The position numbers were made by a program, and so were the translations under genes. From contig JAGVRJ010000005.1 of assembly GCA_019059635.1 (NCBI GenBank), positions 1,364,001 to 1,428,000 of the forward strand: a DNA stretch of 64,000 nucleotides. Direction: 5' to 3'. Of the stretch, positions 12,719 through 24,705 are shown piece after piece (within the stretch, counting starts at the first letter, position 1; every line of letters begins with the position of its first letter). This DNA is from Proales similis. Taxonomy: Eukaryota; Rotifera; Eurotatoria; Ploima; Proalidae. Under the pieces are notes generated by a model. The model saw only the letters and a program-made list of their open reading frames with translations. It did no database searches and was not told the origin of the DNA.

Positions 12719-14838
12719 TTAGTTGGACGAAGAAGATGGAGCGGTCGAGTCAAAGTGCTGGAGGCGACGACGTCGAATAGCCTCGTTCGGATCTGATGCG
12801 TCCGGTTCTTGTTTATTACTTCCTTCTTGAGTTGTTAACGATTCTGCTTCTCCTCCGTTTTCATCTTTTTTGCTGCTTTGCTGACCAACATCGACATGCT
12901 TCAGGTCATCGCTTATTTTCACTCTCTTGCTCGAAGAGTCGGTCAAATTTTCCAAATGACTAAAAAAAGGCAGTTTTACTCGGTCTATTCAACCACTTTT
13001 TCAAATGGAAGCTCAGTTTACCTAGTAGCCGCACAAATGTTCATGTACTGTTGCATTTGAACCATTGAAGCATTGAGAAGGATGCTTATGTTGCGTAGGC
13101 AGTGAATTCTCGCCTCCACATTGTGTCTTTCATTCCCCTCCATTTGAGCAAGCTCTTCGTCGCTAAGTGATGGCGAAAGATTTAGAGGAGGAAGTGGTGG
13201 TGGCATGAAAGCTATTAAAGTATTCCATATTCTTTAACTGGCGTGATTTGATCAAGAGATAGACAATTCTTACCGAAAGGTGGCAACGGAGCAAATGAAT
13301 TTGGTATATTGAACGAAGGAAATGGAAAGTTTGGTAATGAAGTCGGTAGACCAGGATGACTCGCTTGTGGTTGTTGTTGTTGTTGCTGCTGTTGGTGTTG
13401 GGCTTGAGGCGGTTCAGCCGGAGCCGCCGGGCCTTGGGCATTTGGTACTTGTTGCGCCTGTGGCTGTGGTTGAGCAGCAGCATTTTGAAATGGCCGTGGC
13501 TGGTTGAGAAACTGCTGGAACGGAATATTCATCGGCTGAGCTCTGGCAGCAGCAGGTCGCGGGGCTCGGGCGTTGTTGGTTGCATCCGGGCTGGCTCTGA
13601 GGACAGTTGTTCGACATGTCGGACAGGTTTGCTGACGCTGAAACCAAGATCGCAAGCAGCTCTTGTGGAAAATATGATCGCACGGCAGCTTTTTGATTTG
13701 CTGCAGAGGAGCGCTTGTTGTGTTTTCTCCGGCTTCGCCGGCATTCGGATTCATGTCTTCTCGGCAGATGATGCATGTGGTGTCCGAATAGTTTTGAAGT
13801 TGCTCGAGCGTCACATCCGGGTACATGATGTTGAGATTTTGAATTGCTCGCCTGGACATGATCACATCGTTGAGAGTCTTTTTGAATGATCTCAGAGACA
13901 AGTACATTGGTCGAATGGCAAACAGAGGGAAGGTGTGAATTTTGATCATCAACGACATGAACGTGAAGTAGAGAACAACACGAACGAATCCGAGCACAAG
14001 TTCACCGTGGAGCAAATAAATTCCCTTGTTCTCCCACGGATTTTCGTTTTGCATGTCGATTGTGTGCAATAAATACTTGAAAGCAGTGCTTAGGACAGCA
14101 ACAAACAGAATCGCATACTTAAAATGAACGCATTAGATGAGAACTGCCGGTGCTTGGTAGAAGTAGTAAAAGAGTACCTCAAAGCCGAACACAAGCTGAA
14201 CAGACGCACCTTTGGCGATTGTATGATGAAGCGCCACGTAGACAAAATAAAAGTCGGCCAACAAAAGCAGAACCTGTAAACTTATCATTCTCAAGTGGAA
14301 CAATGCCGATATCACCGGACTTCTCTCCATCTTGAATGAAAAAAAATGCTGAAAAAAGAGGCAATAATCCGATTGAGTTGAAAGTTTACGTGATCAACTC
14401 GGTCCTCGGTCAGCCAGTGAAAGCATTTAAGAAATAATAGAATGGTAAACATGGTCACAAACTTGGGACTAAAGTCGTCCCTGAACACAGTGAAGGCCAA
14501 ACAGGTTTCTGTTATTGCGTACCAACTCCGCTCGAATAAATGCTTGAAAGAAATGAATTTCAAGTAAAATAAATGTTGTCAACAAACGAATCAAAGTTTC
14601 TTCTTACCTCAAGCTCAATAGCTCTAAGCTGGCCGAAAAAGATCTTGTTCATAATTTTGCCGATCATAAGTGCGATCACAAGCGCCTGTAAATAAATAAC
14701 CGCCATACTCGCATTTGATTTTGTCAAGTAGACAACAGACGGATAGAACTGCTTTTTCTGATAGAAGGCGTTCATAACCACCAGACTGGTGAGCAGTACA
14801 CTGCCAGCAACCACCAATTCAGTGCGTATTCGAATCAT
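12719..14838 (-). CDS. SYVN1: E3 ubiquitin ligase synoviolin/HRD1
   Basis: Six minus-strand exons: 14838-14608, 14542-14390, 14330-14178, 14117-13274, 13211-13022, 12959-12719 (introns 59-65 nt), joining to 603 aa (human about 617). The N-terminal half is a multi-pass ER membrane region with family motifs FYPSVVYLTKS, HLFERSWYAITETCLAF, FVTMFTILLFLKCFHWL, GASVQLVFGFE and HTFPLFAIRPMYL. A RING-H2 domain follows (CIICRED ... CDHIFHKSCLRSWFQRQQT then CPTCR). The tail is Pro/Gln-rich, with an eight-Gln run near residue 430 of the joined protein. HRD1 is the membrane ligase and retrotranslocation channel of ER-associated degradation. Exon boundaries all keep phase. A 1.2-kb spacer separates it head-to-head from alpha-mannosidase II. 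Confidence 0.97.
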
Positions 14839-16039
14839 TCTAGGCAGTGAATATCTTTAAGTCGACACTCAGACAATAAAGAAAGCGACCAGCGAATGAA
14901 AAGCACGAAATCAAATAAAATAATAAACGCAGAGTTTAAATGTCGAATAGAGCCATCCGGCATTTCACACGTCATCATTGCCTTCAATTTTGAATTCGAG
15001 TTGCCAATCGATCAAATTATATAATTCTGCCGAATATGAAACAAAAACTAGCAGCACATAAGCAACCATATGACGAGCAAATATGGACAATAGAACGATT
15101 GCATTGGCAACAGCTGGACTGGTGTTGCATTATCTAAGTTTTAAAAACTTGGAATTGAGCCTCTTGCTATTTTGGCCGATGCAGTATGAGATGATAATAA
15201 AAATTGTTCAATTAGCATAAATATGCGTTTCAATATGAAGCGAGCTACATTTGTCCGCCTGGCACCTAAAAAAGACTCAGCGTAGCGCATTTGAGCAACC
15301 GAAAATTGATTTCTCCTCCTGAAACCTTAGTATTCATTTCATCTGATTGTGCTCGGATCAGGTTTGGATTTCGTTGAAATATCTTCACTCAACTCTATCA
15401 ATGTGAATTGACCCTACATGGTCGGGAAATCGATTTTTTTTCGGAGATTTTCAGCTTCGCTCCGGTATTCAAATTTGTTTATAAAAGCTCGAATTGAATT
15501 TTACTCGATTCGATTGAATTGGAAAAAGGAAATATGGCTTAACCTCTAAGGACGTTTCGCTTCTCTTTTTGAAAACGATCGCTCTTGGTTAAAAATCGAT
15601 GAAGCAATAGGACGTGTCTGCATTTAATTCGGAAATGAATCGAATCTATACGAAACACTGTAACCTGATCGCTCCAGATCTACTCGATCGTAGTCGTGCA
15701 CGTCCACAAATTGGTTAATAAAAAGACAAATTAGAAGATTGCCAATTTGAATGGTTTAATAAATTCATCATAATCACTAATTATTATTATGTTTTGCCAC
15801 AAATGCATGATGGACGGGGCTCTCATTTGAAATATTTGCGGTTGGGAGGTTGCTATTGCTTACTCCAGCAGGTGAGTTAAAACGAGTCAATCTTGCTCGC
15901 ATATTTTAAAAACGTATCGAATATTTTAGATTAAGCTGAAATGCCGGTCGCAATTTAAATCAAACGCTCGATAAAGACCGAGTAAAAGCGTTTTGTGAAA
16001 TCAACTCTAAAATCGCCCACAAGTGTGTTCAGTCACACA
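14839..16039. other. Divergent promoter region between HRD1 and alpha-mannosidase II
   Basis: 1.2 kb between two divergent genes of the secretory pathway. AT-rich, with no exon or repeat seen. It presumably contains both promoters; I could not pick out a credible unfolded-protein-response element by eye. Confidence 0.4.
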
Positions 16040-19000
16040 ATGCGAACATTTCATTTAAATCGGCGCGGTCTCTTGCTAGCCGTTCTGCTTGTCACTTTAT
16101 TTTCTATTTATTATTTTATTCCGGACCAGACTGAAAGCTTAAGAGCGAAACACAACTCTGAACTGCTCAAGTATCAGGTAGGCCAGCGGAATTCTTAATC
16201 AGGAAAAAGGAAATTATCAAGTTCGTGACTAAAGAATGAGATAAAAACGCTACAAGAAAGAGTAGATAAGCTGCAGCAAAGGGCGTTGGACAGTGAAACG
16301 AAATTAAAAGAAATCGAAGAAAAAGCGCAGCGAGAGGCCAACTTCCACGTTAAACATGAAGCAGAGCAACCTCTGCCTTTTCCTTTCGACGATTCTGACG
16401 ACCACTTCGGTCTACGAAATCACATGGCCGAGCTGCAAGCGAGACTCGATCGTGCCGAGATTCCTCACGAATATTTCGACAGAGATAACCAAAAGCCTCA
16501 GCCGGCCGAGTCAGAGGTCAATTTTGCAAACAATCAATCCAAAGCCAACGGAATTATGAAACAATGTGAATGGCTTGGCAAGCGGGCCTCCTCATCGGAC
16601 ATCAAAGTAAGCGCATTTTGTTTTTTTTTTCTCTTTGGAAACCTTAGTCAAGAGAGTGTTGGCATAGATTCCAGAACTGCTAAAAGAACTTCCATTTGAC
16701 GATGTTGACGGAGGAGTGTGGAAGCAAGGCTTCGACATAACCTACGATTCAAATCAATGGAACAGTGAAAAGAAGCTAAAAGTGATAATCGTCCCTCACT
16801 CGCACAACGATCCGGGCTGGATAATGACGTTCGAGGAGTATTTCCAGCGTCGCACAAAATCCATTTTGGATACCATTGTCAATTCGCTGAGTGAAAAGCA
16901 AACTCGCAAGTTCGTGTGGGCTGAAACTAGCTATTTGTCGTTGTGGTGGGCTCAGGCAAGCGAAGACATGAAGCAAAAAATGCGACGACTGATACTTCAG
17001 ACCAAGCAGCTTGAGATTGTGACCGGAGGATGGGTGATGACGGACGAAGCAAACTCATTTTACTATGCCATGATCGAGCAAATGGTTGAAGGCCATGCTT
17101 GGCTCAGGGCGAATATCGATGCCTCAATCCGGCCAGTGCACGGCTGGTCTATTGATCCGTTCGGTTATGCGCCTACTATGGCCTACTTGCTAAAGCAAAT
17201 GGGGTTCGAGTCGATGGTGATTCAGCGTGTTCATTATCATGTGAAAAAGTATCTGGCGCAGACAAATCGATTTGAATTTATGTGGCGCCAGGCCTGGACA
17301 CGGCAGGGAGACAAGGACACCAGTATCCTTTGCCACGTGATGCCTTTTTATAGCTATGACATCCCTCACACTTGTGGTCCGGACCCGAAAATTTGCTGCC
17401 AGTTTGATTTCAAGAGAATGGATGGGCGAACATTTTGCCCGTGGGGCATTGCACCTCAACCCATCACACGGCATAATGTTCAAAATCGAGCTGAGCTTCT
17501 ACTTGACCAGTACAGGAAGAAGAGCCAGTTGTACGGTGATAAAAATAACCACAATGTGGTGATGATTCCACTTGGCGATGATTTCCGCTACATGGATGCG
17601 GCCGAAGCCAAAGCTCAGTTTGACAATTACGAGGCGTTGATCGACTATATGAATTCGAATCCAGAATTGAATGTTGAAATAAAATTCGGCACCCTCGCCG
17701 ACTATTTCCAGGCGTTGAACGAGAGTGTTTCCAAGAACAAAATGAAGCTCGAAACACTCACCGGCGACTTTTTCACTTATGCAGACAGGCAAGATCACTA
17801 CTGGAGCGGCTACTTTACATCGAGGCCTTTTTACAAGAGGCTAGATCGACTGGTCGAAGGCTATTTACGTGCAGCTGAAATCCTGTTCTCTTTGGCCAAT
17901 CAAGCCGAATCTAAATTCTCGACTGCCAACGAACTTTACGAAAAACTTTTAAACGCTCGCAGACTTTTGTCGTTATTTCAGCATCACGACGGCATTACCG
18001 GCACTTCCAAGACACCAGTGGTACATGACTATGGGCGCAAGCTTTTTACCTCCCTGGATGGGTGTAAGCAAATTATCGAGCAGAGCGCTTCTCTCCTCAT
18101 TTCGAACGACGCCAACTCGAAGAATTCTCTAGAACTAGACGACATTAGGATTCAAGATGCAAAAATCACCGGCGGAACAAATCAGAGAGCCACATTAAAT
18201 CTCGGATCTGATAATCCGGAGCAAAAAGTTGTTTTGTACAATTCAAATACGAATCCACGCCATGAAATAGTGAGCATTGTAGTGAACACGGCCGATGTCG
18301 AAGTGCTTGATATCGACGGCTCTGTGATAAAGGAAGTTCAAATCAGCTTGATTTGGCCTAACACCGATCAAACTGTTTTAGAAGGTGTTTTAAATCAGAA
18401 AGTCGGAGATGGTTCAGATTTGGGCGGCGGCTTTCTACCCGAGGCTTTTGAGCTCTTAATTCACGTCAATCTTAAACCTCTCTCGCTTTCTACCTACACT
18501 ATTCGGCTTAAATCAAAGAAAAGTGAAAAAGCTCTTACTCAATACAGTTTCTACATTCCAGACATGTCCTCACAAGCTCGAGCTAGTGAGCTACAACAAA
18601 GGTAACTATCTCATTTCTCGATCATACTTGTCATGAAAGCTCAGTTGTTTATTTTTCTTCAAGTCTTGGCGATCTGGCGCACCAGTTTCCATTCAAAGTT
18701 CAATCGACTGATTCAGGCCTGATAAAAATTAAGTCGTCGAGCAAAATAGAGGCTGTGTTTTCAACACAAAGTGGTCTGCTTCAACATTTCGAGTCTGAAG
18801 GCGAGAAAATCTCATCAATCGTGCGATTGATCAAGTACGGAACAACTCAAGCACGAGAAAAGAGTGGTGCTTATTTGTTCTTGCCGGATGGGCCAGCCGT
18901 TGAACTTGATAGTCATTTGCTGCAATGGATTCGCGTTGAGAACGGCCCGATCCGGAATCGAGTGTGTGTGAACATGACATTGGTCCTTCACTGCATTGAT

Positions 19001-19936
19001 CTCAATCCAACTGTGAACGACGCTTTGAGGCTAAAGCGACCAATGTTCAAGATTTGGAATGTGGTCGACTTGAGAAACTCGCACAACTTGGAGCTGGCTG
19101 TTCACATTAAAACTGATGTGAAGAACAAAAAGGAATTTTACACAGATTTAAATGGCTTTCAATTTGTGAAGAGGAGAACGCACTCGAAACTGCCTATCCA
19201 AGGCAACGTCTATCCCATGCCGACGGCAGCATTCATTCAAGACTCGGAGAATCGAGTCAATTTACTGACTGCTCAGCCGCTGGGATTCGCTTCGCTTGAA
19301 GAATCTTCGTTTCAAGTATTTCTAGACCGACGTCTGGATCAAGATGATAACCGAGGAATGGAACAGCCTATGAACGACAATGTGCCCACCGCCAACAAGT
19401 TTATCGTTTTGTTCGAGGCGATAAGCCCGATGCAAGAGGAAAAGCCAACTCTGGAGCAGCCGACGCTCTTCCAACAATGGCTATCATTCGATTTAATCAA
19501 TCCGGCCATTCAGCTTATTCAGAAGAATGCACAAGGAGCTCTTCGACCAACTAGGCGCTTCATGAATAATCTTAAGTCAATTCCGTGCGATCTGAGACTC
19601 GTCAATCTCCGAACTATGCAGGCTGAAAAGGGTGAAAAGCCGAGCGAGAATCAGCTGGGTTTGATATTTCATCGCATTCCATTCGAAGACTGTCCAGATA
19701 CGCCTGCTATTCAACTGAGCAGTTTTGTTTACGACTACTGTGAGGCGGTTGAGAAGTTCAGCTTCGGGGACTTTTTCCATTTCGTCAAGAAAAAAAATCT
19801 TCTCGTTGAAAGTGCCTATCTAACTCTAGTTTCAAAAGAATCAAGCCAGAAATTAGCGATCGATGAGCAGATTTTAAATCATATTGAACCGTTGCAAATT
19901 GAAGCGTTTAAAGTTGAATTCAGTTCTCTAAGCTGA
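16040..19936 (+). CDS. MAN2A1: Golgi alpha-mannosidase II (GH38)
   Basis: Exons 16040-16177, 16235-16606, 16668-18601 and 18664-19936 (introns 57, 61 and 62 nt) give 1238 aa. The start is the ATG at 16040, shortly before a type II signal-anchor (GLLLAVLLVTLFSIYYF, about residues 10-26). A coiled-coil stem rich in Lys/Glu follows, then the GH38 domain: HSHNDPGW (zinc His and Asp), SIDPFGYAPTMAYL (nucleophile Asp), IPHTCGPDPKICCQFDFKR, GDDFRYMD, DHYWSGYFTSRPFYKR and LFQHHDGITGT (zinc His). It trims two mannoses from GlcNAcMan5GlcNAc2 in the Golgi, committing N-glycans to the complex type. Among GH38 enzymes the long stem and signal-anchor favour Golgi over lysosomal forms; the choice between MAN2A1 and MAN2A2 is not resolvable in an invertebrate. 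Confidence 0.97.
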
Positions 19937-20284
19937 AAACTAACCTCATTGGTGTTAAAGAATCACTGAATACATATTCAAGCCTCTGATCATTTATCTG
20001 TTTTTCATTTTTGTTTATCATAGAAATAAAAGTCGATACCAACAAGAAAATCTATGAGATCCAGAACCAAAATGGCAAATTCGGGGGGTGGGAAAACGGA
20101 AACGAAACAAAGTTGCAAATGTCAAGCTGAGTCTGAAAACATCAATGTGGCATAGAATTGTGCTCAATAATTTTGAGCGGGGCGGAGTATTTCTGAATGT
20201 TTGTTTAGTTTTAAATCGTCTCGAGTCGAAATTATTCAAAAAATGATGGAAAATTAAGTTTGAGAATTTCAAGTTCGGCCAAAA
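19937..20284. other. Spacer between alpha-mannosidase II and NRDE2
   Basis: 348 bp between two plus-strand genes. Contains an AATAAA candidate about 90 bp after the mannosidase stop, and AT-rich sequence. No gene seen. Confidence 0.5.
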
Positions 20285-23200
20285 ATGTTTCGAGCCTATT
20301 TGGTAGAGGAGCAGACAGTGAAAAGCTCCAGCAGCGACAGTAATGAGCCCGGTCAGCATTCGGACGAGGAATTAAAAATTGAGAATGATTGGTTACGCAA
20401 TGCAAGCTATGTAGATGAAAAGGCTCGCGAATCGAAACTTCAAAAGTCTGAGGAAATAGTCTTGTCGAGTTCGGAAGGGTCACATACGGGCACTGAGAAA
20501 CATAAGCTGAAAAAAGAAAAGAAAAAGAAGAAGAAAAAGGAGAAGAAGAAAAAGAAGCGGAAGAAGCATTCAAGCTCAAGCGACGAGGCGAATTCGAGCG
20601 AAAAGAAAAAATCACGAGCAAGCAAAAGCAATGAAATTTACGATTTGGACGAGTCTCTCTTGATTAATCGTCACCAGCTTGAGAAATTGCTGTGTGATTT
20701 CGTGTACAAAAAGTACTATAGCCAGTTCAGTAATGAGCAACTCAAATCAGTTCATTTTATTGAGCAACTGCCGGGAGTGACAATGCGAAATGCGTTCAAA
20801 ATAGACAAGCGAGGCGATCGAAATAACATTTGCTTTGACTCAGTTCACTTTAAACAACTTCCCAAGTATCCATTGTCAAAACGCGAACGAGTTAAACCAG
20901 GTGCGCCTATAACTCGTCGCAAATACTTGCAGCTGATACGAGAATCAAAACGAAAGCGTTACTATTTGACCGCCAAGAAAATGGTGTCTGAAAAACGAGT
21001 GCATGCAACCACGGGAGATAGTTCGCAGAGTTCTCTATCAAACAAAATCTGGATGTATTTGGAGGCGAAGAAGGAGCTTGAGAAAGAAGAGAAAGAACAC
21101 GAGGAGACAAACGACTACGTTAAGTATTTGTTTGAAAATCAGCACGACATTGCCAAATGGCTTGAGTTCATCGACTATCAGGGCAAAATAAGTGTGGAAG
21201 AATGGCAAAGTGCCGATACGCAGCATCTTGAACTCGGGACGGCTTCTTTGTCCATTTACGACAGAAAGGTGGCCATATTTGAGCGCGCGATCCGTGAAAA
21301 TCCAAACAGTTTTCGTCTAAAACTTGAATTAGCTAAACTGCATGCCAATTCCGTTCAGCTTTCGTCTCATTTTGATGCTATAGAACGAGTTGAGCGCGAC
21401 TTTCTCAATTTACTTCTGAACGAACAACCGGCCAATGTACTCAAGCTGGAGCCAAAGGCCCAACGATTGATTTGCATGAATTTATTCGAGATCTGGCGAG
21501 AATACATAAGATTCTTGATGAACACCAGCTCGGCTAGTATCCGATTCAATAAAGTGAAGCGCACATTTAAAAAGTGTTTTCAGTTCTTTGCCGATCAGTC
21601 AAACAACTTGATCAAACAGAATATGGACAGATTTTGGTTCAAAGAAAACCTCATACAGCTGCTGGATGTGTACTGCGCTTATCTCAGCAAAAGCGGCTAC
21701 GTCGAAAAAGCAGTGGGCACCTATCAAGCAGTGTTGGACTTCAACCTTTGCCGACTTGATGAATCGATTGAAAACGGAATGTTTAAAGACATAGATGGCA
21801 AGCGGAGTCTATTTGAGCTATACTGGGATCTTGGCCTTCCGAAATACGGCGAGCCGTATTCCACCGGCTGGCTAGACTGTCTAAATCAAAGAGAAAAATT
21901 GTTCGCTCAGTTGGAAAATGATACGCAAATAGACCGCATAGAAGATCTTCTCGATCCGCTAGAAGAGAAAATACTTGCCTGGTCAAGTGTTCGAATTGAA
22001 TTCCGTTGGTACGAAATTGAACGTTTGCGTTCTTTAGTCAACTGGTACCCTTTCTATCCGCGCATTGCTTTGGGCGAGAGTGTTGACGATTGCGCCGACT
22101 CTGATCGACTCATTTCATTCGAAGACGATCTTAGCTTTATTTTGTTTGACTTGAATGCAGGTTGCACTTTGCTCGAGCGTGATTGTCTTCGATTTAAGCT
22201 ATTCTGCAAATTTCTCAAGCAACTCTGTATTCTATCAATCAGCGAACAGAGCATCGACGAACCGTGCACTCTTTCTCAATTCGCGTTGGACGAGGCATTT
22301 GACTATTTTCACTACCTAAACCAACAAATGCCCTATTTCAGCGAAGAGCGTGCAGAGCAACAAGACTTAATACTAACCGGCAGCGGCAGTTTCCTTCAAA
22401 CTCTCTTCTCAAATCTATTCGATTTACTCGACTCTAACGAATACAGGAACTATTCACCGCAAGAAAGAGGCGATCTTAAAAAAATTCTAAAATTATCAAC
22501 AATCAGCACAATCGACTTCATTCGCCGATGCTTCAGTCAAACTGCCAACTCACTGGAATCAACTGAATTCAAAACAAATTTGAACATTCTCAAATGGAAA
22601 TTTGAATTCGAGATCATCTATTGTTTGAACAAAACATCAGAACAAATTCGAAATCAACTTCCCCTGAGCGATAGGGAAAGAGCTTACTTGGATCCCGAGT
22701 ATCTGAAGCAAAATTTAATTGAACAGGCCAAAGCTGATCTATCTGTCGAGGCCAATCGCTCGAATGCCCAGCTCTGGCGTTATTACGCTCAATTAAAATG
22801 GATGCTCAGTTATCTAATGCCCGATAAAAAAGCAACAGGCTCTAAAGAGCTGCGCAAGGTGCTTGACAATCTACTCAGCAGGGCAGCTAGTCTGACCAAT
22901 CTGCCTTCTCTCGGCGTTAATTCACTCTGTGTTGATTTTGCTATGTTCGAACTTGGCTTTTACTCGTCTCAATTCGACTTGTTCTCAGCCGAAGCCGAAC
23001 ATGCCCTGTTAAACACTTCGGTCAACCTGCGTACCATTTGCGTTCAGGATGGCTTTTTCAATTTGAAGCAAGATGTCGCCAAAGTGCCCAACGAGCAATC
23101 CACATTGAAAGCCAACTTGAGTCAGCTGTTGGCTCTTCATTGCTTAAACAAAGAAGCGAGCAAAAATCAAAAACAATCAACATTTACAATAAGCATGAGT

Positions 23201-24370
23201 GGGTCTACCAGGCTGCTCTTGCTCAAAAGAGACTTTCAAATCGAATATGAACGCTTTCAAAAAGAGCTGGAAAATCAGCTCAAGTCGTCCGAATCTGGTG
23301 TTGCTGATAATGAGCTGCTGTTGGCCCAAAAGCGTGTATTTTTGTTTCATAAGGCCTATTCACTTTTCTTGCTCTGCTGCAACGATTTAGACAAACTAAT
23401 CGAATTGAACGACTCTTTAATCAAACAGCAGCCAGTGAATGTGTTCCATTCTAGCCTACTCGAGTTCTATTTGAGTGTGTTGAACTATTTATTGTACCAG
23501 GAGGCAAGCATTACCAAATTCATGTACCGAACCAAACTGTTTGACATTCTTCGCTCTATTCTGTCGCCCGATCAGGCATTAAGTAGCTCGTTTATTAGAG
23601 TGCTTCAGCTCTCGTTGATCAGATTTAAATTAAGCAATTCAAGCATGTTTTGTAACGAACTGCTCGAGAACAAAGACATCGATTTGATGATTGTAAAATT
23701 AGGCACTCAACTGCTCAAACAGAAACAAGCGGGTGACGCGTCGAGTGTATTTCTTAGTTTGATATTCACTGAGCTGCACAAGCTTAAGAACATAAGTCGC
23801 ATAAACGAGTGGAACGAAGCAGAAAATGCGCCCAGTTTACCAAATCTTGGCATACACAACCAAATTCGGCGTCACTTTGAGCGATCACTCAAACTCTTGC
23901 CCAAGTCTTTCCTTCTTTGGCTCACCTATTTTAAATTCGAGTCGTTGTATGCAAACGATTCAAAGCTTTCGGTTGACTCGCGGTCAAAAAACCGTCTGTT
24001 GTACATTTACTATCAAGCTGCGCAGAATTTACCCTTCTTCAAGCTGATTTATACAAACTCGGTCAAATTAATACCAGAAAAGTACATTGAGGTTATGAAC
24101 TTGATGTATGACAAAGAGATTCGCTTCTACATTCCGATTCAAGAGCTGAATATTTTACTTGAGCCTTTGAAGAGTCCCGGCGAGGAGCATGACGATCAAG
24201 ATGTGGATGATGATGATGATTACGAACTAGAAAATGAAATCGATGAACAGGTTGACGACCAAGAAGGCGAAGATAGCGAGGAAGAGTTGGCCCAGCAATC
24301 GAACGATGATGATATGAGCATATCGTCGAGCGAGGCGAGCCATGATGAAGTTGATATTCGCGATTTATAA
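20285..24370 (+). CDS. NRDE2: NRDE2-like nuclear RNA regulator
   Basis: One uninterrupted 1361-aa ORF, striking among intron-split neighbours. The N-terminus is Ser/acidic then strongly basic (long Lys runs about residues 75-95), a likely nuclear and condensate-prone region. The NRDE-2 segment includes NAFKIDKRGDRNN and, further on, a half-a-TPR-like array: KVAIFERAIRENPNSFRLKL, KAVGTYQAVLDFNLC, LFELYWDLGLPKYGEPYS, GWLDCLNQRE. These match the pattern of human NRDE2, which binds the exosome helicase MTR4 and restrains nuclear RNA decay; the C. elegans protein acts in nuclear RNAi. The C-terminus is highly acidic (Asp/Glu runs over the last 70 residues). A candidate AATAAA follows the stop by about 50 nt. 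Confidence 0.9.
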   Translation: MFRAYLVEEQTVKSSSSDSNEPGQHSDEELKIENDWLRNASYVDEKARESKLQKSEEIVLSSSEGSHTGTEKHKLKKEKKKKKKKEKKKKKRKKHSSSSDEANSSEKKKSRASKSNEIYDLDESLLINRHQLEKLLCDFVYKKYYSQFSNEQLKSVHFIEQLPGVTMRNAFKIDKRGDRNNICFDSVHFKQLPKYPLSKRERVKPGAPITRRKYLQLIRESKRKRYYLTAKKMVSEKRVHATTGDSSQSSLSNKIWMYLEAKKELEKEEKEHEETNDYVKYLFENQHDIAKWLEFIDYQGKISVEEWQSADTQHLELGTASLSIYDRKVAIFERAIRENPNSFRLKLELAKLHANSVQLSSHFDAIERVERDFLNLLLNEQPANVLKLEPKAQRLICMNLFEIWREYIRFLMNTSSASIRFNKVKRTFKKCFQFFADQSNNLIKQNMDRFWFKENLIQLLDVYCAYLSKSGYVEKAVGTYQAVLDFNLCRLDESIENGMFKDIDGKRSLFELYWDLGLPKYGEPYSTGWLDCLNQREKLFAQLENDTQIDRIEDLLDPLEEKILAWSSVRIEFRWYEIERLRSLVNWYPFYPRIALGESVDDCADSDRLISFEDDLSFILFDLNAGCTLLERDCLRFKLFCKFLKQLCILSISEQSIDEPCTLSQFALDEAFDYFHYLNQQMPYFSEERAEQQDLILTGSGSFLQTLFSNLFDLLDSNEYRNYSPQERGDLKKILKLSTISTIDFIRRCFSQTANSLESTEFKTNLNILKWKFEFEIIYCLNKTSEQIRNQLPLSDRERAYLDPEYLKQNLIEQAKADLSVEANRSNAQLWRYYAQLKWMLSYLMPDKKATGSKELRKVLDNLLSRAASLTNLPSLGVNSLCVDFAMFELGFYSSQFDLFSAEAEHALLNTSVNLRTICVQDGFFNLKQDVAKVPNEQSTLKANLSQLLALHCLNKEASKNQKQSTFTISMSGSTRLLLLKRDFQIEYERFQKELENQLKSSESGVADNELLLAQKRVFLFHKAYSLFLLCCNDLDKLIELNDSLIKQQPVNVFHSSLLEFYLSVLNYLLYQEASITKFMYRTKLFDILRSILSPDQALSSSFIRVLQLSLIRFKLSNSSMFCNELLENKDIDLMIVKLGTQLLKQKQAGDASSVFLSLIFTELHKLKNISRINEWNEAENAPSLPNLGIHNQIRRHFERSLKLLPKSFLLWLTYFKFESLYANDSKLSVDSRSKNRLLYIYYQAAQNLPFFKLIYTNSVKLIPEKYIEVMNLMYDKEIRFYIPIQELNILLEPLKSPGEEHDDQDVDDDDDYELENEIDEQVDDQEGEDSEEELAQQSNDDDMSISSSEASHDEVDIRDL

Positions 24371-24705
24371 ATCGAAATCGAACCCTTGCTGCTCATCGAT
24401 GCGGACCGTTACGCTCTCAATAAAAATATTGTCACGTGCAAAATTTAATTTTCTTTTGTGACCTGATTTCATTCGAATGTGAGCTTGGCGTGCGGCGGAC
24501 TGGACAAAAGTGAAATGGCTTGAAAAGAAATGATAAGTCGACTCGTGTTACATAAGCTGGTCACATCTCAGTCCAAGAGATTACGGTCGTGGATCGCTCG
24601 CATAAAAGGCGAGCTTAGGCTGCTTGACCGGCGATTTAAGTTTATCGGTCACTTTTTATTTTTCAAAAAAGCTTTTCAATTCCTGTTCCATACTATCGAG
24701 CAGCA
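24371..24705. other. Spacer between NRDE2 and Ig-like gene 1
   Basis: 335 bp with the NRDE2 poly(A) signal and the presumed promoter of the Ig-like gene. No gene seen. Confidence 0.4.

Noticed and set aside
13322-13889. Plus-strand ORFs opposite HRD1, including a Leu-rich one
   Set aside because: Antisense of the polyGln/Pro tail and RING exon of HRD1; the Leu run is antisense CAG repeat.
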